Assembly (NCBI GenBank): GCA_018389105.1
Contig: JACATO010000922.1
Span: 248,001 to 312,000 of the forward strand
Reading direction: 5' to 3'
DNA length: 64,000 bases
Source of the DNA: Nautilus pompilius
Lineage: Eukaryota > Mollusca > Cephalopoda > Nautilida > Nautilidae
The notes under the pieces were generated by a model. The model was not told the DNA's origin. It saw only the letters and a list, made by a program, of their open reading frames with translations, and ran no database searches. Each line of letters opens with the position of its first letter. Position 1 is the stretch's first letter. Both the position numbers and the translations under genes were made by a program. Shown piece after piece: positions 1 to 14,218 of the stretch.

Positions 1-280
1 AACTTTTTTCTCCGTGCGATTACATTCGGGCAATATTATTAATAGATTTAGACGAATTTTCAATGTCATGCATAGATTATAATTTCTGGTACTGATGGTA
101 TTGCACAGTAGAACACCTAACCATTTATCATGTAGGGGTCATGGTTGACCCCGGAGCCGGAATTGGCTCTCGACTGCCCTGTTAGCATATTAGATTTCAA
201 ATTGTTACATTTTCCACTTCTGGTCATTTTTACCATTAAGCATGTGAAAAACCACAAACGGGGACGCGCTTTAATACCTT

Positions 281-545
<265 letters not shown>

Positions 546-2420
546 ATTAAGCAGGAAGTTTAATTTTACCGTATAATGCAAACTTTAAAAATTCTAGAGT
601 GGTGGAACACTTTTGGCCACAGCTGTACATCTTCCCAGATGACCTATGGCCGTTTTGTATCAGATTACCTATTGTTAACCTCTTTTGTGGTATCACAGAA
701 GATCCATTGCTTTAAATTGTGTTGCTATTTCTATTCCTCAGCCTGTTTTCCGTGGAGTTCCACTGCTAACAGATACTGTCCTCTTGTTTAATTTGGTCAA
801 AAGAGTGCGTTTGTTCACCCAAAGAATGTTTGCAGGCAAATACGAAAAGGTGATCTTCCGTTACACCTGACACTGCTTGGCCGCCAAGACGTCTCTCTGA
901 CAAACCCTGATATACTGGCGTTGTGTGAAAACAGGTAACCGTATCTAGTCGCCAAAAGTAAGTGCACACTTCAACGTTGCAACGAAAATGAAGAAAAAAA
1001 AGTAACCTGTTGTCTGTTTCTTCCACCCCCTCCCCCGGTTTTTTTATTCTATTTTCCTTCGTCTACTCGCTCGAAGCCACTCCAACCAGCTTCGCCAAGT
1101 CGCAGTAGATAAAAAAAATGGCGTTTGCGGAGTCAAGGCTTTCTTTACAGCTCGGCCTCCTAGTGAATCACGCGTTGAGAACGACAACATCGGGTCGATA
1201 CGACTGCCACCTAGCGGAGGTGTCTAGCCGTTTGCGATGTTGTCCCGGAGGTATACCTCACCATTTAACACCCTACATTAGCAGTAGCGATAAAGCCTAT
1301 TTTCCTAATTACATCTGATATGATGCCTAGCGGTTAATGGTCTTTGTCTTGAAGGAACCCACAAAGACGTTTTCTGAGCCGGTGACGTCATTTCTGCTGT
1401 CCACCTGTTTTAAGAATCTCACTAACGTGTCAGACATAACCCCCCCCCCTCTCTCCCCCGCCTGGTGCGGTTTATTGTTTTTAAAGAGTTCGCGAATTTC
1501 GGTTTTAAGACTTTTCAGAGTGCACGTTACTGTAGTAATTGTCTTGGAACTCTGGAACTCGCGACTGAGAGGTTTTTATGCTATGTTATCATATCTGATT
1601 CCCACCACCCATCGAATACAACAACAACAATAATGTCTGCGTTGTCATGACGATTACTACAACTCTAAGCAATCATTGTTTAAATTCCCATTGCTTTTAC
1701 GAAGCTGGAAATCGGACGTAAACGAATTTGTTTTGTTTTTTTTATTTTGTCATAACGATAACAGTAAAATAATATGCATATTTATTATTCTAATAATATT
1801 TCGGTTGCTGGGATTGCAGACAGGAGTGGTAGAGGCACACATAGTTGTCTGAAAAATCGGAGCTGGCTTCAACGAGAAGGTTCGAGCACTTTCACTCTAG
1901 CCTCCTTCCTGTTGACAACTACATTGACAGGACAAAACCGACAAAAATATCTCTGTCCGACGCCAAACAACAGACAACAGATTTTTATACGCCCTCGATA
2001 GCATGAACTTTCCTCTGCCTGCCCTCTCTCAGAATTTCCTGGTTGGGTGGCGGACAAGAATTATGCCATGATTCCATTAAGGGGAGGCTTTTTGGCTGTC
2101 AGCGGAGACAACAAGCGCCAAACGTGGAGAACGGCTCGACGTAAGTGTAATCCTCTTTGGACTAAGCTAGTGTCTGGTTGGGTTTTTTTTTTATATATAT
2201 ATAATATTTATTTATTTACTGTATCTCCCTTTCTTTCTGACGGGCTTGTCGTGAATCTGCCGTGGCCTGGTTGCCGCCCCTAGAAGAGCGTTCAATTCTT
2301 CCGCTGTTAGAACGAGGCGCCTCTTGACGCTACTGCCAAGGGCGGTAAATCCGACTGGGATAAGTCAACAGAACTGTTGTACGACGGTCCCCCTATGTTT
2401 TCCTTCAGAGTAAAGAAAAG

Positions 2421-2477
<57 letters not shown>
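2421..2477. repeat. (AAT)n microsatellite
   Basis: A perfect trinucleotide run of about 57 bp. Confidence 0.97.
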
Positions 2478-3100
2478 TGCGTCATTTTAATAATATCCTA
2501 GCAATGATTAAATTAGATCTTCCTTTCGTTAATGGTAAATCTGAACTATAATTAAAGTTGTGCTCCCAAGTTATTTTTTAAAAAAATCTTTATGGCTGGA
2601 TTTCTGACTTGACACATCTATCAAAGCCACGTGGCCTGTCATACACCTCTTGTACTGTCACCGTTTCCTTTGATAACGGAAACTGGGCTCCATTACATTT
2701 TTTGATTATTATTCTGGGATTGATTTCTGTTGCTGACTTCAATTTTTGTAATTTTTTTTGTCCAAATATAAACGGTAGACGTATACGTGGCCCGTAAATA
2801 ATAAGCCACCAAATTCAATCGATTCATTAAATTGCATTAATGATTCTGTTGCCTCGTTTACGGTCGTTTGATCAGCGGTTCGCGGAGAACTGACCAGCTT
2901 TTAGTATACCATCCGCGTAGAGATTAACAGCTTCTTCATATGCTATCAGTGCTTCCGTTAGATAAACGATTCAAGGGGAATTTTAGGAGATGTTGATCGT
3001 TTGAATCTACTTTTAAAAGTCACCAATACTTAAAGAAAACAACAGTAATTGTAACGAGCTTAAGTAAAGCAGAACAATAAAAATCATAATCATATATATA

Positions 3101-3192
3101 TGGAGAGAGAGATGGAGAGATGGAGAGAGAATGGAGAGATGGAGAGAGAGAGATGGAGAGAGAGAGAGAGATGGAGAGAGAGAGAGAGAGAG
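3101..3192. repeat. (GA)n / GGAGAGAT microsatellite
   Basis: Purine-rich run with GGAGAGAT sub-units, preceded by a short (TA)n. Confidence 0.96.
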
Positions 3193-3760
3193 TTTTATTT
3201 AATTATGCACAGTCCGACCAATTTGTGGATCCACTTCTGTAGTGCAGTTTGCTCAATAACTTTTACATTTTTCATTGTTTTATCGTTTATTGTTTCGAAG
3301 GATCGGCGGAATTTGACGGCTTTGCGCCGTCACGCTCTGCTGAAGACGGTAAAGCGATCGAGTGTCTTCATTATCCCGCCTGCACTTAAGAACAACACGG
3401 TCAAGTCAACATTTACACACGGGCTTTGTTTGCTCTGGCGTTTATTGGACGCGCCCCCTCACGGGAGATCAGGCGAAAAGAAATGTAATAACGAGGTTTA
3501 TTAGGCGGTAGAGGGATGGAGGCCGAGCCGGTTCTTTACATGCGGCTGGCAACCAAAACCTCCTACTCGGACCAGACCTCAGTAATGTTATCGCTCAATC
3601 GAAGGAGAACAGATGGACCCTGAATTGCAGTAGCAAACATTTTTTTAAAGAAAAATCAAAATTATGGTTTTTTGATGGGGCTTTCAAGCGGAACCGTGCC
3701 GACCGACCCCCCTCGGCGTGACTTTAACGCTTAGATATGGATTAACGGTGACATCCGCAG

Positions 3761-3797
<37 letters not shown>

Positions 3798-3892
3798 CCT
3801 GTATTGACATTATATCTCTCTCTGTGCTGACGTCATCTCTCTCACTCTCCATCTCTCTGTGTGTGTGTGTGTACTGACATCATCTCTCTCTC

Positions 3893-3941
<49 letters not shown>

Positions 3942-3970
3942 TCTCTCTGTGTGTGTGTGTACTGACATCA

Positions 3971-4003
<33 letters not shown>

Positions 4004-4095
4004 CCTCTATCTCTCCATCTCTCTCTGTTTGAACTGACATCATCATCTCTCTCTCTCTCTCCTCCTCTCTCTCTCTCTCTCTCTCCCTCCCTCCC
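3761..4095. repeat. (TC)n with degenerate TGACGTCAT copies
   Basis: A pyrimidine tract holding one intact CTGACGTCATC and several decayed ones (TGACATCATC, TGACATTAT), with (GT)n runs. It is probably an older, CpG-decayed member of the same repeat family. Confidence 0.9.
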
Positions 4096-7000
4096 CTTTT
4101 GGTCGTGCGAGGAAACCACGTAGAGCGTAACAATAACTTAAAAAACCTATTGTGTTATCAAGAATGTTTTGCTTTTTTTCATGATTCCCACACAAACGTG
4201 CCCCAGAAGTGAGCGAGAAGGTTAAGCACGATGCAAAGACACACGAATCGTAAAGGATTCGCTGCTTTTATTTAGCCAACTTCCTCTTCTTGCTCCGCTT
4301 GGGTTCTCAGGAAGACTGCGGCGGGCACTGACTCTGCAACTGGGTCTTTTTTTTCTCTCCTACGACGGAGCCCAGTTCAGACCGGTCTCGCCAGGGGAAA
4401 ACGAACACACGATCTCTTCTTTCTCTATCCGTCTTCACGGGTGATTACTGACTGGTTTTGGGGGCATCTCCTGCCTGAACTATAGACGGCGAGGCCATTT
4501 CCCGGTACCTCTTCTTAAAACCGAGAAGCCCCGACCTCGCGATCCGATGTATTCCGAACGCACAAAAGATAAACAACAACAAAAAAAAAGGAAAAGCAGG
4601 ATGTGTGTGTGGGGGGGGGGGGTCGGTCGGACCCTGGTCTTAGTAACGGCCAATTTCGTTTCTTCTTTCGACAAACGAAGAAGCCGCCCGCTGGTTAGGT
4701 CACGTGACTCACCTCGATGTGGGCCGCCGATTCTGACGTCACGAATAAAGGGCAAATCGACAATGGCGATACGACTTCCGGAAGCGGAAGACGATGATGA
4801 CGATGATCAGGTGGGCGAGGAGATTCCACAAAACAAAATATGAAAAGGGAGCAACAACAAAAGTTAGAAGTTAGGGAACTTTTAACTAAATAAACAGAGG
4901 ACGGAAACAGAAAATGTGGTGCCTCCCCGAAGGTTACTCCTCCTTCTTCTTATTCTCTGCAGAAGAAAGGAAAAGAAAGAAAGAAAAAATAGCCATTTTT
5001 CAACGTCAAGCAGAAATTGGAGTAATTGATTAGCCGTCAATTAGAGGCAAAAATCTTCTCGGTTTTCTCCGTGCATGTAGCTGCCAGAGAAAGTGGCCGT
5101 CAGGTCTACATCCGTGAATGTGGACAGCGGCGCCTGGTTGTTGTTACCAGGCTGGTAAGTTGTTGCGGCGGCCAGTAATTCCTAATTAACCCGTATGGAT
5201 GAGTTATAGTCGACTTTGTATAAGGAATAGAGGCTATAATCGACACCATGTGACGTACAGACGGGGGCTATGACTGTAATGACGTCATATCATAGATGAG
5301 GTTATAAGTGATGTCATTTTCTTTCGTCCATGATCTCCGTAACATATAGAAACCAACAATGTGGTTCCTAACGGGTTAACTAAGTCAAACTTCGATGTAA
5401 CTTTACTCGCTAAGATATTTTATACCCCCTTCAACAATTAACAGTAGGCATTTATTTTACCATTATTATATCTGAGTCGTAAGTTTGGTTTAAAGCACAA
5501 CTACTATCTTATAAGATCAACTTTAAAAAAAAAATGTTTTACAGAACCTAGAACATCTGTGATTGATGTCTCCGTTAATATCACAGCTTTGGAGAAAAGG
5601 TAAGCTGGATTAGACTAGCGTTAAGATCAAGCTTGGTGCTGGGTTCGAGCGGAGATAGGGTACGTTAGGTTAGACTTAGGATCATGATGACTAGGTTAAA
5701 GTAATTAGCTTTAGGATAAGTGTTGCGTTAAGGTTATAATTAAAATTAGATTACCATTACTTTAAGTTTCGAAATAAAGAATTAATTGTTTTTTGTTTAC
5801 CTGATATTGCATAATAAAGTGTGACAGAAGCTTGCTGTAATATTTTTAGGTTCCACAACTTATTACTATTATTTATATACCTTCCACCCCTTAAACTAAA
5901 AAGTAATCTATTTATTTAAATGCTAACCGCCTACCGAAGCCGGAAGTGTTGAGCCCCTTAAGGCGCAGGACTGACAGCGCTTTCTGGCGGTCAACAACAA
6001 CACTTCGATGCTTCACCAGAGTTGTTTTTTCCTTGTAAATATTGTGAATGACACAACGCTGGTAAGTCAGGGAAATCAGCACGACACCCGGCGGTTGAGT
6101 ATAGTTTAATTTTATAAATATGTCGTACTGTAACGGGTTTTGGGGAGGGGAGGGGAGGGGAGGGGAGGGAAGCGTTAATGTGTAGAAATAATGTGCCACC
6201 TGGCTGAACTCTACCATAAGATAAGCGAACTCCATATTCGGGTATTTAAGGCCCTCCGTGTATCTCACAAACCGGACACGTAGCACTTACTCAGATAGAT
6301 TAGAAAGAACCCTTTGCCGGCCGGTGCAGCAGTAATGACCAATTGCCGCAGACCAAGTTCTGTACCCATCTCCCTTCCAGCTTCCACAGTCTCCTTGAAG
6401 GACACTGATTATATTAAACAAACTGTATCTTTCACATTCAAATCCATCCTTTTATATGCCCATTTTCTACTTACGGTGTTAATTTTCCTTTATTGAGACT
6501 TAAGGAAAACATCGATAGAGGCAGACTTTATTATGCATTTTTTTTTTTTAGAAAGTTAATCCGTGTTCGTTGATAGAGTCTTTAAAATAATCTCTCCAGT
6601 AGGTTTCACTTGTTTCCGTCGCCGTTCCAGGTTGGTACATTTTAAGATTTCTCTGAGCTAACACGAAAGGGAACAGATCAGCTTGTGACATTAAACCATA
6701 GACAGGAAAACGAAAACAGATGGTTGTTGCGGTGCATCGCTGAGCAACCGATATGTTGTCGGTCCCACGCCTGCGTACTTTCAAATATGGAAAAGACATT
6801 GCTGCATTATACATCTCCCAACGCGTAAACACGTTATTCCTTTTCCATGGTTGGTTAAGTCTCAATGCTCGATCTGAAACCCGATCCAATGTTTATGCGG
6901 GCTTCTGGGACTTCATTTGACTGACATATCTGAGTGGTAATCTGTCCACCACGATATTCTTGTCGACCACTGACTCAACACGAACACTTGTCATCCGGTC

Positions 7001-7420
7001 CGGGGCTGGTCGGTCACTCATACGCTATTTGTTAGGATATCGGAGTGGTCCTCGCCGCCTCCGGCAGATCGATGCAATCATGGTAACGTCCATAATCCGA
7101 TCAGAGGAGAGCCGGGTTTTTGTTTCTTTTTGTGGAAAGTCACCAGCCCTTCTCACAATTGGTATTAATTATCCTGTTCTTCCACAGATTTACTTCCCAT
7201 CTGTCTTCCTTTCACCTGGTTAGCTTGATTCACCACTAAAGCTGGTTAATTACGAGTTTGAAAAGGGACCCCTGTCAGCATGGCTAGTGGAATCGTGGTT
7301 TGTAATACAAAGGAAGCAGCGAATTATATCTTTTTTGTGCTCAGTACAAAGCCTGTAAAGAACAACATTAAAGCAGATATATATGCCATCTTAAGATGCC
7401 TACGAACAAGTAGTAAGTAG

Positions 7421-7661
7421 TCTCTCTCTCTCTCTGTACTGACGTCATATCTCTCTGTACTGACGTCATATCCTTCTCTGTACTGACGTCATATCCTATC
7501 TGTACTGACGTCATATCTCTCTCTACTGACGTCATATCCTTCTCTTACTGACGTCATATCCTTATATGTACTGACGTCATATCCTTATCTGTACTGACGT
7601 CATATCTCTTTGTACTGACGTCATATCCTTCTCTGTACTGACGTCATATCTCTCTCTCTCC
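7421..7661. repeat. TGACGTCATATC array, about 10 copies, 22-bp unit
   Basis: Ten copies of TACTGACGTCATAT joined by short pyrimidine linkers such as CCTTCTCTG. This is the tightest of the TGACGTCA arrays and has little dinucleotide filler. Confidence 0.96.
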
Positions 7662-8399
7662 TTTTTGTAGAAACACGCCACTTTCACAACGAAAACAAAT
7701 AAAAAACGAAGGATTTTAGCCAAACACTAATGATTGTTAATCGTAAAATCCTAACAGAATCCGAAGATTGCTAATCATGCCGACATTATCTTACCCCGGG
7801 AACTTAGTAAACTTGGCGAGGCTCCACCAGAACTCTTTATTTTCAGATGTTGGGGGAAACCGAGGGTCTCGAAAACATTAAGGTGTATTAGAAATTACTT
7901 TTCACACAGTTCTGAACTTTACAGCTGCTAAATATGAAGGTAGTGTTTACCCTGCACAAGAGGCTTTTCTAACTATGCATTATTGTATCTTAACATCTGG
8001 GCCTGTTTTCTTCGGGTGTCTTAATGATTTTCTCCCTGCTATTACTCGTTCTCATTTTCACGTCAAAACTATCAAATCTTAGTAAAAAATATTTATTTGA
8101 CAATCAACACGGGATAAAGGTGTACCCGTTTTTATGTTTTCAGTCGTTGAAGATGGAGAATAACTTCTTTGTTAACTGCGGGACACATCTAGTTTTAGTT
8201 ATTTTAAAATTATGATTTGCATAATTCTCTTGTGGTTCTCCTCAGGCGCTGTAACTGTCAGTGGCGGTTTTGTTATTTTCCCAACAGTCAGGAGATGCCT
8301 TTGTTGCCAGTTTGAAGTATTTACTTTGAGGGTCACACGGCTACATATCAAACAGAAAGGTAAGTAAGGTCTCCAGCGGCGAGCTTTAGGATAGATACA

Positions 8400-9350
8400 C
8401 CGTAGAGGATAACTTGAGCCATAGCAACATCGGCGTCAGGGGCTGGTATGGGGCGCCCGCTCGCCAGCGCGATCGGCCATTACAGACAGGGGTGTCGTCG
8501 TGTCGGCCCAGAGAGCCGAGGCCGCGAACAACGAACGGGCCGGCCTAGCGGTCAATAGCCGCAACCCGGCTCCATGACTCAGGAGGTCTGCGCGCCAGCA
8601 ACCAGCGTGGAAGAGAGAGAGACTGTCTGTCAGTCTGGAATTGTTCTTCTCAGCCGCAGTGGCCCGCACGGCATCATCGCGCCATTCGGTCACGAACCAA
8701 TGAACAGGCAATCCCTTTTTTTTTTTTAAATAAATTTTGACGAAGCAGATTTGTCTCAGGTGCTGATTGTTTGCTTTCACGAGAGAAAGTTCGATCTGGA
8801 GTCTCTTCTCTGCGTTATTTTTTTTGGGGGGGGGTGTCTGCATTACGAAGGAAGAGTGTCAGGGACGCAGCGATGCTGGTGGTTTTCTGGAGAGACGAGG
8901 GAAGAGACTCCGCGCGCGTGGAGGAAATAAACGGAGAGCGAGAGGCTATCGAGCGTGAAGGACGGGGGGGGGGGCGTCTCCAGAAGAGCCACGCCAATTG
9001 GGTCGTGCCGGCTTCCCCATAAAACTTCGGGCGGAGTCATAAACCGGTAGAGGAGGACGGTTCAGTCCATGGCTGACTGTATGTGTGTGTTTTTTTTGGC
9101 GGGGGGTGTGTACACGACGGAATGTGTAAGAAACCGACAGCTGTTCACCATCCGCGTGTCCTTCCAGATCGCAACTCCGTCCCTCTTCTGCCGCGCGTGC
9201 GCCCGACACGTCCAGTTACCGGGACTGAAAGTAGGGGAGAGGTTTCGTTATTGCCGCGTTCCACCTGCCTCGAAGCTGTGCGGTGTTCAGACACCATCGA
9301 GCCTGGTTACACTGGCATAGTGGAAGACGGAGGACGTCGGGGCAGCTGAT
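8400..9350. other. CpG-rich block, no supported gene
   Basis: This is visibly richer in CG dinucleotides than its surroundings (for example GGGGCGCCCGCTCGCCAGCG near 8,450). Overlapping short open frames on both strands are those expected of GC-rich DNA. It could be a promoter or first exon of an unrecognised gene. No TATA box, recognised protein motif or exon chain was found. Confidence 0.3.
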
Positions 9351-12300
9351 GCTCTGTCTTCGAAAATCACGCAAAACTACTTTCGTCTTAAGTCCGCGTT
9401 CGCGACGGAAAGTGAGAGGAAGCAGCTATGGTTAGTTACCCATTTGTGCGGAAAGTATATCTCGTACTTATGTGAAATATTATTAACTTGCCCGCAGATC
9501 CTCACATTTGTGAACATATTTATCGTTTTCATAAATTATCCAGTTACGGCTACAGTTAGTTTACTTTCTTACATGCAAAAGTAATTTAAACTACAACAGG
9601 ACTTCTATGATTCCATTTAAATAACATCCATACGTTGTGTTTTCTCCTATTTGGGCTTGCTTTTTAGTCTCGTTTCTGTGAATGGCATCTGTTTCGCCTT
9701 CTTCCCCATCCGGCCAAGTCGGCTTGCTCCAAAAACTACCTTTCCTCCCCCAACATCTAGAAATGAAAGGGTCCAGTCGAGACACTCTGCTTCCGATGCC
9801 TTGCCTGGTTACCGTGGAAACGGTTGACCAAGCACCGGATTGACCACCTGACAGAGTAAAAGGGCTTCCGGTTATAGAAACGGAACCGCTTTCGGTGCTT
9901 GAAGACGAAGAGGAAGGATGCAGAATGCAAACGTCGTGCGTTTTAATGGAGACTCGCTGGCTGAAGAGGAAACCGCTGAGGTGGACTGTTGTTTATCTTT
10001 GATGGATTCTTTTAAAATTTCATCTCAATAAAAACACGTGTAATATAAACGACGCTTTGCCCTTTTAAGCTGTAAGAAAAAATATGAGCATAAAGACCAC
10101 CAATGATAAATGTAGACGTCAGTAACCTTGGGACACGTTGACGGACATCCCGACCCTCGCCGGTGACCACATGTGCTGTCTCCTTTGTCAGTTCTGAATA
10201 TGACCAAGGCAGCTGAAGAACTGGAGAGATTTTCAAAAGCACCAACTTTCCGGTTTTTTCGGCTCACAAGGGCGCTACCCGACGAGAGCATCCTCATTAG
10301 GCCCTCGGTGGATGGGTCTTTCGAAACGAACTAGAACCCAGAATGGTGGTGGGTGAGGGGGGAGGAAATCTAAACGGGAATCGGCGCTAATCCCGCCGAG
10401 CTGCAAGAACGGGGGATTCTGTAGCAGGTGCGCTCTCAAGTTGAATGTGTGAGTCGAAAATTAGATTTGGCTGAAAGGTGCAGCATCGCTAACGACGAGT
10501 TCGCGGGGCCCACGGTTCCTGCCCTTGGGGTGGGTGTGGACTTCATCGCGGAAAATTACTTGTGCGGCTGAATACTGTCCGCTTTAATGAAGTGTATTCT
10601 AAAAAAAAAAAACAACAACAACAATAGAGAAACTTGTACCTATACAAAACAACAAAACACGGCGCTGTTAATTGGAAATACATAAAATTCCACGCCACGA
10701 AGTTCAGACCTGCAAATGAGAAATGGACTCAAAGACGTGGGCCGTGTATACATCTGATCGGGACCAGGGCTTCGGGGTAGAACCTCGAGCGCCAGCAGAC
10801 ATTTACACGAAGATGGGGACTTATTACCGTGTAAATTCAGATACTGAAACAAAGCAACAGCTGAAAAAAAGAAAGTCTAACCTTACGGGAGTTTGGAAAA
10901 AAAGGGATGACGTCGCTCGCCGTAAAGGGGAAGATAACAAAACCAGATTCTTCAGACTGTCTGGCTTCCATGTAGAACAATTAGAAGTTATGGGGAGATA
11001 AGGCGCCATACGGTTAAAGGGAAAACCGAACATAGTCCGGCCGTTGCAAGTTCATAAGTTAAAGAAGCAAGAATTTTTTACTGGAAACAGAGGGGGGGGT
11101 CTGTATTTAAAAAAAAAAAAAAAACTTACAAATTCCAAAAGTTACTGGGCGATCAGTGCAACATGGCGAACCCCCTTCCGTGATGTCTGATCGAGTTAGT
11201 TGCTCGTCAGACTTCCCTCGACGACTCCGTTGCACTGATCTAAAGCAAAAATAACTTATGATGTAACCGGCGCTTATTTTCCCCGAAAATATTGCATAAC
11301 CATTGAACAAGTTTCCCCTCTAAAACACCAATGACCTAAACTCGGTGGTTTTAATGGTTTAAGATGTTCTCCTGATCTATATTCATACCGTATATCAAAT
11401 CGTTACATTATATATATATATAAAGAGCAAAGGGGGTAAAACAGAGCCCTGGAGACACCTCAATAGAAACATTCCTCTAGCTCAGGCAAAATCTCGTCAA
11501 TCATCACGCTGTTGGTCGGTCCATTGAATAATGTCAATGCGCCAGTTATATTCAGTCGTGCATGAAAAGCTTTACCTAGCACCTCCTCCCAACAGTTATT
11601 TTTCGACTTTCGTGTATTCTACTCGTAGTGTCCTCGAGAAACGCACGATTTGTGAACCAAGAACAATCGAGCTAACCAGTCGCGCCGACTGCCTTGTATT
11701 AGTATGTTAATTTGAAAGCTGCAAGCAACCTCCTCCTTCTCCACGAATCATTCGTCCGTGTCTTTATTCGCTGTTGTCGAATTCTGCTCGCCGAGATTTC
11801 CGTATTATAAATCGAGCGAGATGTAGAAGGTCGGGTGGCTTTAAGACCGATACTGTGATACAAATTTGCTCTTACAAGCTTCGAACATATTCTAGTAGGT
11901 TTAATCGTACTCCGGCCAATATTATATAGTTTTTGGGTTCCGTTGTTTTGAATCTGCTCTTGTTTCTGTTCTGCCGGTTTTCGGCTAGCGTGAAGATGAT
12001 CAGATGTTACCTTATCTGCCGATGCTATCTATCATCGAGCAGAAGGAGGGAACGCCGAGTTATCATTTCGGCGAGTCCTACAGCATCATATCAAGCCATT
12101 CGCCGCCCTTCTTTAGCTCCCCTGTATCCGAATACAAACCTTGGCAATGATCAGGACGATGACACAAGAGTCGCGGAGATTTTCATCTTTTGTGTTTGAA
12201 CGAAGTAAACTGGCAAATGGGAACGACCTGATTGGCTCGGTGCAATTTTTCCTTGCTTGCAGCATTATCCTCGATGCCAAAAGCCGCAAGATGGCGACTA

Positions 12301-14116
12301 GAGCCAATAAATCTTCTCTCCCAGTACGTAATAAGCAAGCATTCGACTCATAAATAACTTAGTTCTTTAAGGGTTGACAAGAAAGTTAGATATCATTTTA
12401 ACTTTTTTTGGTTTGTTTAGTCGCCTGCGGAGTTCTTATCTACCCTGATTTCCTCTATTCCTTCACCTACTCTTGAACCATCTCGGTTCGCGGTCTCTTA
12501 ACGTTTTAGATCCGGATGCTTAATTACCACTTTTCTTTATAGTTTCTACGGGTGTTGCTTTAACCTCTTTCTGTTTTCTTTTCCTTTACAAGACTAAAAA
12601 GTACCCAATCTCACTTCCGATCACAAGAAAAGGCTGGGGTGGAGTTAATAAGCATTTTTTAGTTTGATCTCTTGAAATCGTTTCACCCTCACTAACGGAG
12701 CTTTTATTCACCGGCTCTGTTGAGATACTTTAAATGAAATTCATCTCTTCCTGACTTCCACCGATTAAGATTAAAGTTTATCTGATGTTAATTGATAGAT
12801 AAGATACGGTGTTTAATCCAGGGTGTAGTCTTCCGACCGAATATTTTATAGTAATCCGACCATTCCACGGTTAGCAGAAACGTTCGTGTTAGTTTTTGAC
12901 CAGTTCTTTTGTTATCAGCCGATCGAGACCGGCATTAAACTACAAGGATTCCTCTGTACCTTTCATCATCAACGGATTCTGAGGATACAGATGCCTGTAG
13001 CATGGATGTTGCTTGCTAACCTAACCCCTTTATCGAGTAAAAAGCATAACTAGTCTCCCTTAGGTTCGAAGAAAACCAATAACCGTTTTTAGGAATCTAT
13101 ACTATTTGCAAGAATTAAAGAAGGAAATATTACCGTACTCGAGTGTAACCGTAGTAAATGATGGCGGCTAACCACGGGGAGTTTTAGGGAGGGTTACTGT
13201 GGACTTTATGATGGTGTCCAGTGTAGTTACGATCCTCCCTGTTGCAATATCTCGAGTCTCGGATAATCGACTCTGCATAGCTCCAGACACCCAACAACGA
13301 CAAAACAAACTGTTAGCCGAACGCGATTAGTTCTGAGCAATAGCATGTATTAGGGAGAGCCTTAAGGCGAAATCGGGTGACTAATTATTTAATGTCTGTC
13401 ACAAAAACAATACTGTTTAATGGCAAAGCAACACGGCAGCGAGGACCTCCTCCCGTCGCCTCACTCATTATTCACGTAGCCCGCTTTAATTAAAGCTCCC
13501 TCGCATACAAATAAAGAATTGCGTTGCAGAGATCCCTAATTATTTCCTAGAGAACACTTGAAGGTTCAAACCCACCGGAACTAATGTCAAACCGTTGTTC
13601 TTGATATATAAAGAGTTCGTTTTTCTTTAGCAGGACGAGATTCACCGACGATTCGTTTTTCGTACTTCTATCTTTGTCGCTGGTTGATATACTTCATCAG
13701 CGTTTCCTCGCCAGTCACAGCCTGATCAAGCCAGCTTATTCGGCATCTTTGGTGTCGCTGTCCTGTAACACTGAGATTAGTCCCCTCTGCCTGTTTGTCT
13801 GTCTGCGAGCGCAGATGAAAATTTTTCACTTGGTTTCACGACAGAAAGCGTATTATGAGATGAAGAGAAGACTTGATTTTACATATCCAGCGCACTCTCA
13901 TCTACCGCAAACGTGTCGGTATGCAAATAAATAAGTAGAAGCTGATAGTCTTAGAGTTTCCTCCTCGTTAACTTCTTATATCGTTGGAGAATCCGTGGAG
14001 GGTTTATTCGACTGTAATATAGCATTTTGTCATTTAATATTTCGTACATAATCTGCAAAACAAATATGACTTGGAGAAAAAAAAGATTTAGATTGCAATG
14101 TGATTATCGTACTAAG

Positions 14117-14165
14117 ACAAGAAGCTGTGTTCGAATCCCGGTCAGAAGCGGTTCGGTTTGCCATA

Positions 14166-14168
<3 letters not shown>
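14117..14168 (+). mobile_element. 5'-truncated copy of the same SINE family
   Basis: GTTCGAATCCCGGTCAGA (B box and following bases) and the next 25 bases resemble 26,802-26,842. No A box is present. A (TC)n run follows directly. Confidence 0.5.
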
Positions 14169-14216
<48 letters not shown>

Positions 14217-14218
14217 CA
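14169..14218. repeat. (TC)n microsatellite after a SINE fragment
   Basis: A CT run directly follows the SINE-like fragment ending at about 14,168. It may be the simple-repeat tail of that element. Confidence 0.9.

Larger units (their letters stand above)
546..7420. other. No supported gene between the listed repeats
   Basis: Apart from the simple repeats listed, this stretch shows only short unrelated open frames. Solitary TGACGTCA sites occur at 1,383, 4,734 and 5,280. Confidence 0.6.
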